From VRUE01 sp963704545 (GTDB lineage Bacteria; Actinomycetota; Thermoleophilia; Solirubrobacterales; 70-9): a DNA stretch of 64,000 bases. The stretch lies in the NCBI GenBank assembly GCA_963704545.1, contig OY969915.1, positions 1,674,001-1,738,000 on the forward strand. The letters run 5' to 3'. The notes beneath the pieces were generated by a model. The model was not told the origin of the DNA and made no database searches. It worked only from the letters and a program-made list of their open reading frames with translations. Both the position numbers and the translations under genes were made by a program. Of this stretch, positions 16,604 to 25,603 are shown in pieces (positions within the stretch are counted from its first letter, which is position 1; each line of letters starts with the position of its first letter).

Positions 16604-17490
16604 CGAAGATCGAGGTCACCTCGTTGCCCGACGCCGAGCCGCGGCCGCGCCACGTCGCGATCGGCACCTTCGACGGGGTCCACCGCGGTCACCAGGCCGT
16701 GATCGACGATGCGGACACCGTTCTCACCTTCGATCCCCACCCGCTCGAGATCCTGCACCCGGCGGCGCTGCCGAAGCTGATCATGCCCTTCGGCGTCAAG
16801 CGCGACGTGATCGAGGGGCTCGGCGTGCGCGAGCTCGTCGTGATCCCGTTCGACGCGGAGTTCGCCAGCCGCAGCGCCGAGCGGTTCGTCGATGAGGTGC
16901 TGATCGAGCGGCTCGGTGCCGAGAAGGTCTCGGTCGGGGAGAACTTCCGCTTCGGCGCCAAGGCCCAGGGCGACCCGGCGATGCTGGCCGCGCGCCAGGA
17001 GTTCGAGACCCGGGTCGTGCCCCTGGTCGAGGTCGACGGGGAGACCGTCTCCTCGACCCGGATCCGGGCCCTCGTCGCCGCCGGCGACATGGAGGGCGCC
17101 CGTCACTGCCTCGGCGCCCCCTTCATGGTCGAGGGCGAGGTGGTGGGCGGCGACCAGCGTGGTCGCGAGCTGGGCTTCCCGACCGCCAACCTCATCCCCG
17201 ACGACCGCCTCGCGATTCCCGGGCACGGCGTCTACGCGGCCTTCGCCAACGGCGCTCCCGCAGCGGTCAACGTCGGCGTGCGGCCCACCTTCGAGACCGG
17301 CCGCGGTGTGCTGATCGAGACCCACCTGATCGACTTCGAGGGCGACCTCTACGGCACCGACCTGCGGGTCGCCTTCGTCGCCCGTCTGCGGGGCGAGAAA
17401 CGCTTCGCCGGCGTCGAGGAGCTGATCGCCCAGATGCGCGTCGATGTCGAGGACGCGAAGCGGGTCTGTGCTAGCTTCCAGCGGCCGTGA
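16600..17490 (+). CDS. ribF: Bifunctional riboflavin kinase/FAD synthetase
   Basis: 296 aa from the ATG overlapping truB; a longer frame running back through truB is not RibF-like. It phosphorylates riboflavin to FMN and adenylylates FMN to FAD. The N-terminal nucleotidyltransferase shows IGTFDGVHRGHQAV, TFDPHPLEIL, and SSTRIRALV. The C-terminal kinase shows GGDQRGRELGFPTANL, GVYAAFANG and NVGVRPTF. The cluster position truB-ribF-rpsO is widely conserved. Confidence 0.95.
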   Translation: MTKIEVTSLPDAEPRPRHVAIGTFDGVHRGHQAVIDDADTVLTFDPHPLEILHPAALPKLIMPFGVKRDVIEGLGVRELVVIPFDAEFASRSAERFVDEVLIERLGAEKVSVGENFRFGAKAQGDPAMLAARQEFETRVVPLVEVDGETVSSTRIRALVAAGDMEGARHCLGAPFMVEGEVVGGDQRGRELGFPTANLIPDDRLAIPGHGVYAAFANGAPAAVNVGVRPTFETGRGVLIETHLIDFEGDLYGTDLRVAFVARLRGEKRFAGVEELIAQMRVDVEDAKRVCASFQRP

Positions 17491-17521
17491 GCTCCGCTTG
17501 GAGCGCGGCACTTTTTTCGAG

Positions 17522-17791
17522 ATGAGCCTGACCAAGGAGAAAAAAAGCGAGCTGATCGGCAAGTACGGCCGCGCCGACGGCGATACCGGCTCGGCCGAGG
17601 TTCAGGTCGCCCTGCTCACCGAGCGGATCAACGAACTCACCGAGCACCTGCGCACGCACGCCAAAGACCACCACTCGCGCCGCGGCCTGCTGATGCTTGT
17701 CGGCAAGCGGCGCCGCATGCTGCGCTATCTCGAGCGCCACGACCTCGAGCGCTACCGCGCCCTGGTCGCCGAACTCGGCCTGCGGCGATGA
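17522..17791 (+). CDS. rpsO: 30S ribosomal protein S15
   Basis: 89 aa, exactly the family length. S15 binds 16S rRNA early in 30S assembly. The sequence is canonical: LTKEKKSELIGKYGRADGDT, GSAEVQVALLTERINELTEHL, DHHSRRGLLMLVGKRRRML, and YRALVAELGLRR. A longer in-frame start exists upstream within the ribF end but adds non-S15 sequence. The stop overlaps the peroxiredoxin start by 4 bp. Confidence 0.97.
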   Translation: MSLTKEKKSELIGKYGRADGDTGSAEVQVALLTERINELTEHLRTHAKDHHSRRGLLMLVGKRRRMLRYLERHDLERYRALVAELGLRR

Positions 17792-18246
17792 TCGCCGCCG
17801 GGGAGCCGGCACCCGAGTTCACCCTGCGCGACCAGACGGGCCAGAAGGTCTCGCTCTCGGACTTCCGCGGCCGCAAGGTCCTCCTCGTCTTCTATCCGCT
17901 GGACTTCAGTCCGGTCTGCAGCGACCAGCTCTCGGTCTACCAGGAGGTCAAGCCCGAGATCGAGGCCAAGGGCGTGACGATGGTGGGGATCAGCGTCGAC
18001 AGCGGCTTCGCCCACAAGGCCTTCCAGGAGTCCCTCGGCATCGATACGCAGCTGCTCGCCGATTTTGAGCCCAAGGGCGAGGTGGCGCGTGCCTACGGCG
18101 CCTACATCGAGAGAGCCGGCACCGCCAACCGCTCCCTCGTCCTCGTCGATGAGGAGGGCACGGTGGAGTGGGTGCACGAGTCCCCGACGCCGCTTGAGAT
18201 CCCCGGCGCCAATCTCATCTTCGACGCCCTCAGCCCTGGCTCCTGA
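17788..18246 (+). CDS. AhpE-like 1-Cys peroxiredoxin
   Basis: 152 aa, cytosolic thiol peroxidase. The peroxidatic cysteine is Cys44 in PLDFSPVCSDQL; no second cysteine exists in the protein, so a resolving thiol must come from another molecule, as in mycobacterial AhpE. The thioredoxin fold is seen as PEFTLRDQTGQKVSLSDFRG at the start and SLVLVDEEGTVEWVH near the end. It is translationally coupled to rpsO (ATGA overlap), an unusual partner, and overlaps or abuts the DsbA-like gene that follows. Confidence 0.88.
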   Translation: MIAAGEPAPEFTLRDQTGQKVSLSDFRGRKVLLVFYPLDFSPVCSDQLSVYQEVKPEIEAKGVTMVGISVDSGFAHKAFQESLGIDTQLLADFEPKGEVARAYGAYIERAGTANRSLVLVDEEGTVEWVHESPTPLEIPGANLIFDALSPGS

Positions 18247-18709
18247 GCTGACCAGCGCAGCGGTCCCGCCGGCCGGGCCGGAGGACCACCGCCGCGGCGA
18301 AGGGCCGGAGCTGATCGTCTACGCCGACCTCGGCTGTCCGCACTGCGCCTCGGCCTGGGCGGGGATCGCCGAGCGCGAGGCGACGGTCGTCTTTCGCCAC
18401 TTCCCGGTCGCCAGCAAACACCCGCGGTCTCCCACTCTGCACGCCGCGGCCGAGGCGGCAGGTATGCAGGGGCACTTCTTCGAGATGGTCGACTCGCTCT
18501 ACGCCGACCGCGGCCACGTCGACGACCCGCACCTCTGGCGACGGGCCGAGCGCCTCGGCCTCGATCTCGACCGCTTCGAGGCCGAGCGTCGCTCCGACGC
18601 GGTTGCCGCGCGTGTGCGGCGGGACTTCGAGTCCGGCATCCGGGCCGGCGTCACCGGCACCCCGGCCATCTTCCCTCCGCGGGGCGTGTCTGACTTTAGG
18701 GGTGCATAA
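18149..18709 (+). CDS. DsbA/FrnE-like thioredoxin-fold protein, truncated at the C-terminus by a palindrome
   Basis: The recognisable part runs from ~18290 to ~18675: LIVYADLGCPHCASAW with a CPHC redox site, VVFRHFPVASKHPRS, FFEMVDSLYADRG, and GVTGTPAIF (cis-Pro loop). No signal peptide is seen. The start is unclear: the nearest ATG (18149) overlaps the peroxiredoxin by 98 bp, and the first DsbA-like residues come right after the peroxiredoxin stop without ATG/GTG/TTG. Relatives continue past GTPAIF with a strand and a final helix; here the frame enters palindrome D2 and stops after PPRGVSDFRGA. It may be a decaying gene or a shortened functional one. Confidence 0.55.
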   Translation: MRRARWSGCTSPRRRLRSPAPISSSTPSALAPELTSAAVPPAGPEDHRRGEGPELIVYADLGCPHCASAWAGIAEREATVVFRHFPVASKHPRSPTLHAAAEAAGMQGHFFEMVDSLYADRGHVDDPHLWRRAERLGLDLDRFEAERRSDAVAARVRRDFESGIRAGVTGTPAIFPPRGVSDFRGA

Positions 18710-18734
18710 GACCCCCTAAGGTCAGACACGCCCC
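18681..18734 (+). repeat. Palindrome D2 at the end of the DsbA-like gene
   Basis: 54-bp hairpin, arms GGGGCGTGTCTGAC / GTCAGACACGCCCC with a second stem TTTAGGGGT / ACCCCCTAA and loop GCATAAG. It encodes the last codons and stop of the upstream gene. It probably ends transcription before pnp, although no U-run follows. Confidence 0.88.
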
Positions 18735-18790
18735 TGTAGCGGGGTGCGTGTACCCTCTTTTCCGAAAGAGAACGAGAGTTCTGAAAGCAA

Positions 18791-18832
18791 ATGGCCGCCA
18801 TCCGGGTGGCCGGAGGTAGGACAACTAAATGA
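18791..18832 (+). CDS. Candidate 13-codon leader peptide upstream of pnp
   Basis: ATG 18791 opens a frame MAAIRVAGGRTTK whose TGA overlaps the pnp ATG (ATGA). A stem GGCCGCC-ATCCG-GGTGGCC (18793-18811) lies within it, directly before GGAGGT (18812-18817). The 4-bp overlap resembles other coupled junctions here. PNPase is known to repress its own mRNA through a leader stem in E. coli; whether this leader has that role is unknown. Confidence 0.3.
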   Translation: MAAIRVAGGRTTK

Positions 18833-21072
18833 GCATGTTTGACGTAACCCGCGTTTCGGCGGACATCGGCGACAGCCAGATTTCCTTCGAGACCGGAAAA
18901 CTCGCGAAGCAGGCGGGTGGCGCGGTCGTGGTTCAGGCCGGCGACACGATGGTGCTCTGCACCGCAACCGTCGGGAGCCTTCGCGACGTGGACTTCCTTC
19001 CCCTCACCGTCGACATCGAGGAGCGCATGTACGCCGCGGGCAAGATCCCCGGTTCGTTCTTCCGTCGCGAGGGCAAATCCAGCGAGAAGGCGACGCTGAC
19101 CGCGCGCATGATCGACCGGCCGATCCGGCCGCTCTTCCCCAAGGGCTGGCACTACGAGACCCAGCTGGTCGCGATTCCGACTTCGGTGGACCAGATCCAC
19201 CCCTACGACATCCTCGCGATGAACGGCGCTTCCGCGGCGCTGGCCATCTCTCCCGTTCCCGTCGCCGCACACGTCGGCGCGGTCCGGATCGGCAAGCTCG
19301 ACGGCGACTTCGTCGTCAACCCCTCCGAGGAGGACCACGCCGAGCTCGATCTCGACCTGATCGTCGCCGGCACCGACGAGGCGATCCTGATGGTCGAGGC
19401 CGGCGCCAACGGCGTCACCGAGCAGGAGATCCTCGACGCGCTCGACATCGCCCACTCGGAGATCAAGAAGCTGACGGCCGCGATGGAGGAGCTGCAGCAG
19501 AAGGCCGGCAAGGAGAAGATGGAGGTCGAGGCTCCCAGCATCGACGAGGGGCTGATCGACGAGATCCGCTCTTCCCACGGCAAGGCTCTGGTCGACGCGA
19601 TCGCCACCGAGGGCAAGCTCGAGCGCTACGAGGCGATCGACGCGGTCAAGGACCAGGTGGTCGCCGAGTACGCGCCCGAGACCGACGACGCCGACGCTGA
19701 CGCCGCGCGGCGCTCCGAGGTCAAGGCTGCCTTCGCCCACATCGAGAAGGACACGATCCGCAAGGCGATCGCCGTCGACAAGAAACGCCCCGACGGTCGC
19801 GCCCAGGACGAGATCCGCCCGATCGAGTGCGAGGTGGACATCTCGCCCCGGGTCCACGGCTCGGCCCTCTTCACCCGCGGCGAGACGCAGATCCTCTCCA
19901 ACGCCGCCCTCGGCACGACGCGCATGGACATGCGTATCGACACGCTCGGCCTGGAGACCTCGAAGAAGTTCTGGCACCACTACAACTTCCCGCCCTTCTC
20001 GGTCGGGGAGGCGGGCTTCATGCGCGGCCCCAAGCGCCGCGACATCGGCCACGGCGCGCTCGCCGAGCGGGCACTGGTGGCCACGATTCCCAACGAAGAG
20101 GACTTCCCCTACGTGATCCGGGTCGTCTCCGAGACGCTGGAGTCCAACGGGTCCTCCTCGATGGGGTCGGTATGCGCCTCCTCGATGGCCCTGCAGGCCG
20201 CCGGCGTCCCGGTCAGCGCTCCCGTCGCCGGCGTGGCGATGGGGCTGATCAAGGAGGGCGACGACTACATCGTCCTCACCGACATCGCCGGCGTCGAGGA
20301 CCATCTCGGCGACATGGACTTCAAGGTCGCCGGCACCGCGGACGGGATCACCGCCCTGCAGATGGACATCAAGATCACCGGCGTCACCTTCGAGATCCTC
20401 ACCGATGCGCTGGAGCAGGCCAACAAGGGCCGCCAGTTCATCCTCGGCAAGATGGCCGAGGCGATCGACGGCCCGCGCGAGCAGCTCTCCCAGCACGCCC
20501 CGCGGATCGAGGCGATCAAGATCGACCAGGAGAAGATCGGCGCCGTGATCGGCAAAGGCGGCGAAACCATCCGCGCGCTCTGCGAGGAGTTCGAAGCAGA
20601 AATCGACGTCGAGGACGACGGCACGATCCGCATCTACGCCCCGACCGGCTCGCTGGTCGAAGCCTGCGTCGCGCGCATCCAGTCGATGACCAAGGAGGCG
20701 GAGATCGGCGACCGCTACAACGCGGCCAAGGTCGTCAAGACGACCACGTTCGGCGCCTTCGTCGAGCTGGTCAAGGGCACCGATGGTCTCCTGCACATCT
20801 CCAACGTCAAGCCCGGCGAGAGGGTGGACTCGGTCGACGACGTCCTCACCGCCGGCGAGGAAATCGACGTGACCGTGGTCGAGGTCGACCGCGAGCGTGG
20901 CCGGATCGGCCTGCGCCTCTCCGACGACCCCTCGGTCGCCGGCAAGAGCCCGGAGGAACTGGCGGCGGTCGGCTCCGGCGACGGCGGTTCGCGTCGCAAC
21001 GGGGGAGACCGCGGCGGTCGCGGCGGCCGTGAGGGGCGTCGTCCCCGCGGCGGCGACCGCGAGCGGCGCTAA
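18829..21072 (+). CDS. pnp: Polyribonucleotide nucleotidyltransferase (PNPase)
   Basis: 747 aa. A phosphorolytic 3'-5' exoribonuclease and RNA 3' polymerase. First RNase PH-like core: VVVQAGDTMVLCTATVG, FFRREGKSSEKATLTARMID, RPIRPLFPKGW. An all-alpha linker follows (residues ~215-320). The second core has VHGSALFTRGETQILSN, GPKRRDIGHGALAERAL and SNGSSSMGSVC. Then come a KH domain (KIGAVIGKGGETIRALCEEF) and an S1 domain (GAFVELVKGTDGLLHISNV), with an Arg/Gly-rich tail. SD GGAGGT lies 11 nt before ATG. The leader holds a small stem and a short open frame. Confidence 0.97.
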   Translation: MSMFDVTRVSADIGDSQISFETGKLAKQAGGAVVVQAGDTMVLCTATVGSLRDVDFLPLTVDIEERMYAAGKIPGSFFRREGKSSEKATLTARMIDRPIRPLFPKGWHYETQLVAIPTSVDQIHPYDILAMNGASAALAISPVPVAAHVGAVRIGKLDGDFVVNPSEEDHAELDLDLIVAGTDEAILMVEAGANGVTEQEILDALDIAHSEIKKLTAAMEELQQKAGKEKMEVEAPSIDEGLIDEIRSSHGKALVDAIATEGKLERYEAIDAVKDQVVAEYAPETDDADADAARRSEVKAAFAHIEKDTIRKAIAVDKKRPDGRAQDEIRPIECEVDISPRVHGSALFTRGETQILSNAALGTTRMDMRIDTLGLETSKKFWHHYNFPPFSVGEAGFMRGPKRRDIGHGALAERALVATIPNEEDFPYVIRVVSETLESNGSSSMGSVCASSMALQAAGVPVSAPVAGVAMGLIKEGDDYIVLTDIAGVEDHLGDMDFKVAGTADGITALQMDIKITGVTFEILTDALEQANKGRQFILGKMAEAIDGPREQLSQHAPRIEAIKIDQEKIGAVIGKGGETIRALCEEFEAEIDVEDDGTIRIYAPTGSLVEACVARIQSMTKEAEIGDRYNAAKVVKTTTFGAFVELVKGTDGLLHISNVKPGERVDSVDDVLTAGEEIDVTVVEVDRERGRIGLRLSDDPSVAGKSPEELAAVGSGDGGSRRNGGDRGGRGGREGRRPRGGDRERR

Positions 21073-21082
21073 AGCACGAGCG

Positions 21083-22357
21083 TTGAGCGCACCGCAGCTG
21101 ACCGAGCAGGGCACGGGCGTCCGGGTCGTCACCGAGGAGGTTCCCTCGGTGCGGTCTGTGGCGCTCGGGCTCTGGGTGCGCACCGGATCGCGTGACGAGA
21201 CGCCGGCACAGGCGGGCGTCTCCCACTTCCTCGAGCACCTGCTGTTCAAGGGCACCGAGCGGTTCTCGGCGATCGAGATCGCCGAGCGGCTCGACGGCCT
21301 CGGCGCCTCGGTCAACGCGGCCACCGGCAAGGAGACGACGCACATCCACGCCCGCTTCCTCGACGAGCACACCGAGGAGGTCTTCGACCTGCTGGCCGAG
21401 ATGTTGCTGGCGCCGACCTACCCCGAAGTCGACTCCGAGCGCGAGGTCGTGCTGGAGGAGATCGCGATGTACGAGGACGAGCCGCAGGACCGCGTCCACG
21501 ACATCCTCGCCGAAGCGGTGTTCGGCGAGCACCCGCTCGGCAGGCGGGTCCTGGGCGAGGCGGAGGTGATCAGCTCGGTTCCCGTGCCCGACATCGAGGC
21601 CTACCGCAGCGGCCGCTACACCGGGCCCAACGTCGTCGTCGGCGCCGCCGGCAACGTTGACCACGCGCGCATCGCCGGCCTGGCGGAGCGGCTGGTCCGC
21701 CCGCCGTCGGCGGCAGTGGACACCCGGGTTGCCACCGGCTCTGGCGATGAGGCGCGCCTGCGCTTCTACGAGAAGGACACCGAGCAGTACCACATCTGCT
21801 TCGGGGCACCCGGGATCACGCGCGAGGACGAGCGCCGCTACGCCCTGGCCGTCCTCGACTCGATCTTCGGCGGCTCGAGCTCCTCGCGGCTCTTCATCGA
21901 GATCCGTGAGAAGCGCGGCCTCGCGTACTCGGTCGGCTCCTACAGCGAGCAGTACACCGACTCCGGCCTGGTCGCGACCTACGTCGGCACGCGAGAGGAC
22001 AACGTCGAGGAGGCCTGCTCGATCATCGGTGCCGAGCTGGCCCGGCTGCGCGAGGCCTCCGTCACCGCCGCCGAGCTGACCCGTGCCAAGGAGAACGTCA
22101 AGGGCCGGCTCGTGCTCTCCTCCGAGTCAACCGCCGCCCGGATGAGCCGGATCTCCCGCGCGACGCTGTTCGGCCTGCCGATCGACAGCCTCGACGAGAT
22201 GCTTGCCAAGATCGACGCGGTCACGGTCGAGGACCTGACCGCCCTCGCCGACGAGCTCTATCGTCCCGAGCGCCTCTCCGCCGCCTGCGTCGGCCGCGAC
22301 GAGAGTCGCTTCCGCGAGGCCGTCGGTCCGGTCAGCGAGGCGCTGGTGGCAGCGTGA
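21083..22357 (+). CDS. M16 family zinc metallopeptidase (processing-peptidase-like)
   Basis: 424 aa from TTG 21083, the only start giving a normal M16 N-terminus (SAPQLTEQGTGVRVVTEEVP); longer frames run through the pnp tail. The inverted zinc motif HFLEH is at residues 48-52, with the downstream acidic ligand region EREVVLEEIAMYEDEP. The second, inactive-half signature RGLAYSVGSYSEQY is present. Proteins of this type next to pnp are usual in Actinobacteria and Firmicutes; the substrate is not known. The stop overlaps dapB by 4 bp. Confidence 0.92.
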   Translation: MSAPQLTEQGTGVRVVTEEVPSVRSVALGLWVRTGSRDETPAQAGVSHFLEHLLFKGTERFSAIEIAERLDGLGASVNAATGKETTHIHARFLDEHTEEVFDLLAEMLLAPTYPEVDSEREVVLEEIAMYEDEPQDRVHDILAEAVFGEHPLGRRVLGEAEVISSVPVPDIEAYRSGRYTGPNVVVGAAGNVDHARIAGLAERLVRPPSAAVDTRVATGSGDEARLRFYEKDTEQYHICFGAPGITREDERRYALAVLDSIFGGSSSSRLFIEIREKRGLAYSVGSYSEQYTDSGLVATYVGTREDNVEEACSIIGAELARLREASVTAAELTRAKENVKGRLVLSSESTAARMSRISRATLFGLPIDSLDEMLAKIDAVTVEDLTALADELYRPERLSAACVGRDESRFREAVGPVSEALVAA

Positions 22358-23019
22358 TCCGGGTCGCCGTATCCGGCGCCGCCGGGCGCATGGGGCAGGC
22401 CGTCTGCAAGGCGGTCGAAGCGGCTGACGACACCGAGCTCAGCGGCAGGGCTGACCCGGCCCTCGGCACCGGCCTGGCCGACGTGCTGGGAGAGGCCGAC
22501 GTCGTCGTCGACTTCACCACCCCCGACACCGCCCTCGCCAACGCGGAAGCCTGCCTGGCAGCGGGCGTGCACGTGGTGATCGGCACCACCGGCTTCGACC
22601 TCGACGCGCTCGAGGCCGCCGCCGAGGCGTCTCAGGCGAACTGCTTCGTCGCCCCCAACTTCGCGATCGGCGCGGTGCTCTTGATGGAGGTCTCGCAGAC
22701 GATCGCCCGCCACATGCCCGAGTGCGAGATCGTCGAGCTGCACCACGACAAGAAGCTGGACGCTCCCTCCGGGACCGCCAAGCGCACCGCGGAGCTGATC
22801 GACACTGCGGGCGGCAACGTCCACGAGCCGATCCACTCGGTCCGGCTGCCGGGCCTGGTCGCCCACCAGGAGGTCATCTTCGGCGGCGAGGGCCAAACCC
22901 TCAGCGTCCGCCACGACTCGATCGACCGCCGCTCCTTCATGCCCGGCGTGTTGCTTGCGGTGCGGAAGGTCGGCGGGCTGACAGACCGTTTCACCGTCGG
23001 GTTGGAGAAGCTGCTTTGA
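22354..23019 (+). CDS. dapB: 4-hydroxy-tetrahydrodipicolinate reductase
   Basis: 221 aa from the GTG overlapping the M16 gene. It reduces the DapA product with NAD(P)H in the lysine/diaminopimelate pathway. VSGAAGRMGQAV is the Rossmann glycine motif, VDFTTPD and GTTGF bind the cofactor, and ELHHDKKLDAPSGTA holds the catalytic His and Lys. The length is slightly short for the family (~240-270). Confidence 0.95.
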   Translation: MIRVAVSGAAGRMGQAVCKAVEAADDTELSGRADPALGTGLADVLGEADVVVDFTTPDTALANAEACLAAGVHVVIGTTGFDLDALEAAAEASQANCFVAPNFAIGAVLLMEVSQTIARHMPECEIVELHHDKKLDAPSGTAKRTAELIDTAGGNVHEPIHSVRLPGLVAHQEVIFGGEGQTLSVRHDSIDRRSFMPGVLLAVRKVGGLTDRFTVGLEKLL

Positions 23020-23044
23020 CGGCCTCTCGAGCGATCCACCGCGA

Positions 23045-23050
23045 TACCCT
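23045..23050 (+). promoter_or_regulatory. -10-like TACCCT before dapA
   Basis: TANNNT hexamer 6 nt before the dapA ATG with no Shine-Dalgarno sequence. TTGACG at 23016-23021 overlaps the dapB stop but the spacer would be long (23 nt). Confidence 0.4.
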
Positions 23051-23056
23051 GGCGCC

Positions 23057-23935
23057 ATGAAGGAGATTCGTGGCGTCATCACGGCTATGGCCACCCCGTT
23101 CGACGCGGATGGCGCGGTCGACGAGGCGGCGGCGCTGAGGCTGGCCACCCACCTGCTCGAGCACGGCTCGCACGGGCTGGTGATCTCCGGCTCGACCGGC
23201 GAGGCACCGACGCTGACCGACGAGGAGGCACTCGACCTCGTGCGGGCTGTCCGCCGGGAGACAGGCGGGGAGACGCTGCTGATCTGCGGCACCGGCACCA
23301 ACTACACGCAGCACTCGATCGAGCTGACACAGGGCGCGGTCGAGGCGGGCGCCGATGCGGCCCTGATCGTCACCCCCTACTACAACAAGCCCAATCCGGC
23401 CGGGATCCTCGCTCACTTCGAGTCGATCGCCGCCGCCGTCCCCGGCTTCCCCCTGATCGCCTACAACATCCCCTCGCGGGTGGTGGTCAACGTTCCGCCC
23501 GAGCAGCTTGCCGAGATCGCCAAGATCGACAACGTGGTGGCGGTCAAGCAGGCCAACAACGACGAGCTGCAGCCGATCGAGGGGCTCGAGATCCTCGCCG
23601 GCAACGACGACATCTTCCTCAAGACGCTTGAAATCGGTGGGGCGGGCGGGATCTGCGTCGCCTCACACCTGGTCGGTCCGCAGATGCGCGAGATCTGGGA
23701 TGCGGCGCAGGCGGGGGACCTCGACCGGGCGCGTGAGGTCGACTCCGGCCTGCGCGAGGTCTACGCGGCGATGGGTGTGACGACCAACCCGATCCCGGTC
23801 AAGGCGGCTCTGGGGATGCTCGGCCTGGTTCCCACGGACACTCTGCGACTTCCCCTCGTATCGGCGAACGCCGAGCAGCGCGCCGTTGTGGGCGCCGCCC
23901 TGGAGAGCGTCGGCCTCACCCCGGTGAACCCCTAG
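23057..23935 (+). CDS. dapA: 4-hydroxy-tetrahydrodipicolinate synthase
   Basis: 292 aa. It condenses pyruvate and aspartate semialdehyde. The class I aldolase barrel is complete: GVITAMATPFDADG, SGSTGEAPTLT, TPYYNKPN, YNIPSRVVVN (catalytic Tyr and Arg) and NVVAVKQAN, whose Lys forms the Schiff base. The position between dapB and rnj is typical for Actinobacteria. The start may be leaderless. The stop codon shares one base with the rnj GTG. Confidence 0.95.
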   Translation: MKEIRGVITAMATPFDADGAVDEAAALRLATHLLEHGSHGLVISGSTGEAPTLTDEEALDLVRAVRRETGGETLLICGTGTNYTQHSIELTQGAVEAGADAALIVTPYYNKPNPAGILAHFESIAAAVPGFPLIAYNIPSRVVVNVPPEQLAEIAKIDNVVAVKQANNDELQPIEGLEILAGNDDIFLKTLEIGGAGGICVASHLVGPQMREIWDAAQAGDLDRAREVDSGLREVYAAMGVTTNPIPVKAALGMLGLVPTDTLRLPLVSANAEQRAVVGAALESVGLTPVNP

Positions 23936-25599
23936 TGCCCGACCGCAAGCTCCGCGTGCTGCCGCTCGGGGGACTGGGCGAGATCGGCAAGAACATGACC
24001 GTGATCGAGTACGACGGACGTATCGTCATCGTCGACACCGGCCTGATGTTCCCGACCGCCGAGATGCTCGGGATCGACCTGGTCCTGCCCGACTTCTCCT
24101 ACCTGCGTGACCGCGTCGACGACATCGAGGCGATCGTCCTCACCCACGGGCACGAGGACCACGTCGGCGCCCTGCCCTACGTGCTGCGCGAGCTCGGCTC
24201 GCCTCCGGTGATCTACAGCGGCCTGCTGACGATCGGGATGGTCCGCTCCAAGCTCGACGAGCACAAGCTCGGCGATGCGCCGCTTCAGGACCTGCCCGCG
24301 GGGGAGAAGGTGAAGGCCGGGCCCTTCGGGATCGAGCTGATTCACCTCTCGCACTCGATTCCCGACGCCCGCGGCGTCCTGCTCACGACCGAGCTCGGCT
24401 CGGTGCTGATGACCGGCGACTACAAGTTCGACCAGACACCGGTCGACGGCCGCCCGGCCGACATCTCCCGGCTCGCCGAAATCGGCAGCGACGGGCTGCT
24501 GCTGCTCTGCGGCGACTCCACGAATGCCGACCGGCCCGGGATCGCGCCCTCGGAGTCGAGCGTCGGGCCGGCCCTGCTGGAGACATTCTCCGGCTGCGAG
24601 GGGCGGATCATCGTCACCTCCTTCGCCTCCAACATCCACCGTGTCCAGCAGGTGATCGACGCCGCGGTGAAGCTCGACCGCCGGGTGGCGCTGGTCGGCC
24701 GCTCGATGCGCAAGAACTTCAACATCGCGTCGAACCTGGGCATCGCCGAGGCGCCGAAGGGCCTCTTCATCCAGCCTCGCGAGATCGAGAACTTCCCCGA
24801 CGAGAAGGTCGTCGTGATCTCGACCGGCAGCCAGGGCGAGCCGCTCTCGGCACTGCGGCGCATGGCCAACAACGACCACCGCGACGTCGAGCTGCACTCG
24901 GGCGACACGGTCGTCTTCTCGGCCACACCCGTTCCCGGGAACGAGCGTGCGGTCAACGAGACGATCGACCGCATCTACGAGATCGGGGCCACCGTCGTCA
25001 CCGCCAAGAACGCCCCGATCCACGCCTCCGGCCACGGCTGGCAGGAGGAGCTGAAGCTGATGCTCAACCTGACCAAACCGCGCTTCGTGCTGCCCGTGCA
25101 CGGCGACCACCAGCGCCTCCGCCTGCACGCCGAGCTGGCCGAATCGGTGGGAGTCGAGCCCGAGCGCATCTTCCAGGGTCGCAACGGCCTGCCTCTCGAG
25201 ATCGACGAGGACGGCGCCCGTTTCGGCGAGGACATCCACACAGGTGTGATCTACGTCGACGGGGTCAACGTCGGCGAGCCCGACGACGTCGCCCTGCGCG
25301 ACCGACGGGAGATCTCGGCCGACGGGATCTTCATCGTCGTCGCGACCATCTCCTCCGAGGACGGCCACGTGATCGCCGATCCGGAAGTGCTCTTCCGCGG
25401 CGTCGCCTTCCTCGACGAAGCGGACGCTCTCGTCGACGAGCTGAAGGACGTGGTCGAGGACTCGCTCGAGGACGCTGCTTCGGCGGGAACCCGTGAGCTG
25501 CACCTGGTCCAGGAAGACCTGCACGACGCGGTGGCGGGGTTGGTCTACAACAAGCTGAAGAGAAGGCCCATGATCATTCCCGTCGTCGTAGAGGTATGA
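23935..25599 (+). CDS. rnj: Ribonuclease J
   Basis: 554 aa from GTG 23935. Metallo-beta-lactamase/beta-CASP endo- and 5'-3' exoribonuclease used in mRNA decay and rRNA maturation. LPLGGLGEIGKNMTVIEYDG opens the protein. The metal site THGHEDHVGALPY has His71, His73, Asp75 and His76. GDYKFDQTPVDG and the beta-CASP segment (IHASGHGWQEELKLML, FVLPVHGDHQRL) follow, with a C-terminal domain. Together with pnp it forms the RNA-decay part of this region. Confidence 0.95.
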   Translation: MPDRKLRVLPLGGLGEIGKNMTVIEYDGRIVIVDTGLMFPTAEMLGIDLVLPDFSYLRDRVDDIEAIVLTHGHEDHVGALPYVLRELGSPPVIYSGLLTIGMVRSKLDEHKLGDAPLQDLPAGEKVKAGPFGIELIHLSHSIPDARGVLLTTELGSVLMTGDYKFDQTPVDGRPADISRLAEIGSDGLLLLCGDSTNADRPGIAPSESSVGPALLETFSGCEGRIIVTSFASNIHRVQQVIDAAVKLDRRVALVGRSMRKNFNIASNLGIAEAPKGLFIQPREIENFPDEKVVVISTGSQGEPLSALRRMANNDHRDVELHSGDTVVFSATPVPGNERAVNETIDRIYEIGATVVTAKNAPIHASGHGWQEELKLMLNLTKPRFVLPVHGDHQRLRLHAELAESVGVEPERIFQGRNGLPLEIDEDGARFGEDIHTGVIYVDGVNVGEPDDVALRDRREISADGIFIVVATISSEDGHVIADPEVLFRGVAFLDEADALVDELKDVVEDSLEDAASAGTRELHLVQEDLHDAVAGLVYNKLKRRPMIIPVVVEV

Positions 25600-25603
25600 C
25601 GCG

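Noticed and set aside
18499..21372. Long minus-strand open frame opposite pnp
   Set aside because: Shadow of pnp codon bias, no domain or start signal.
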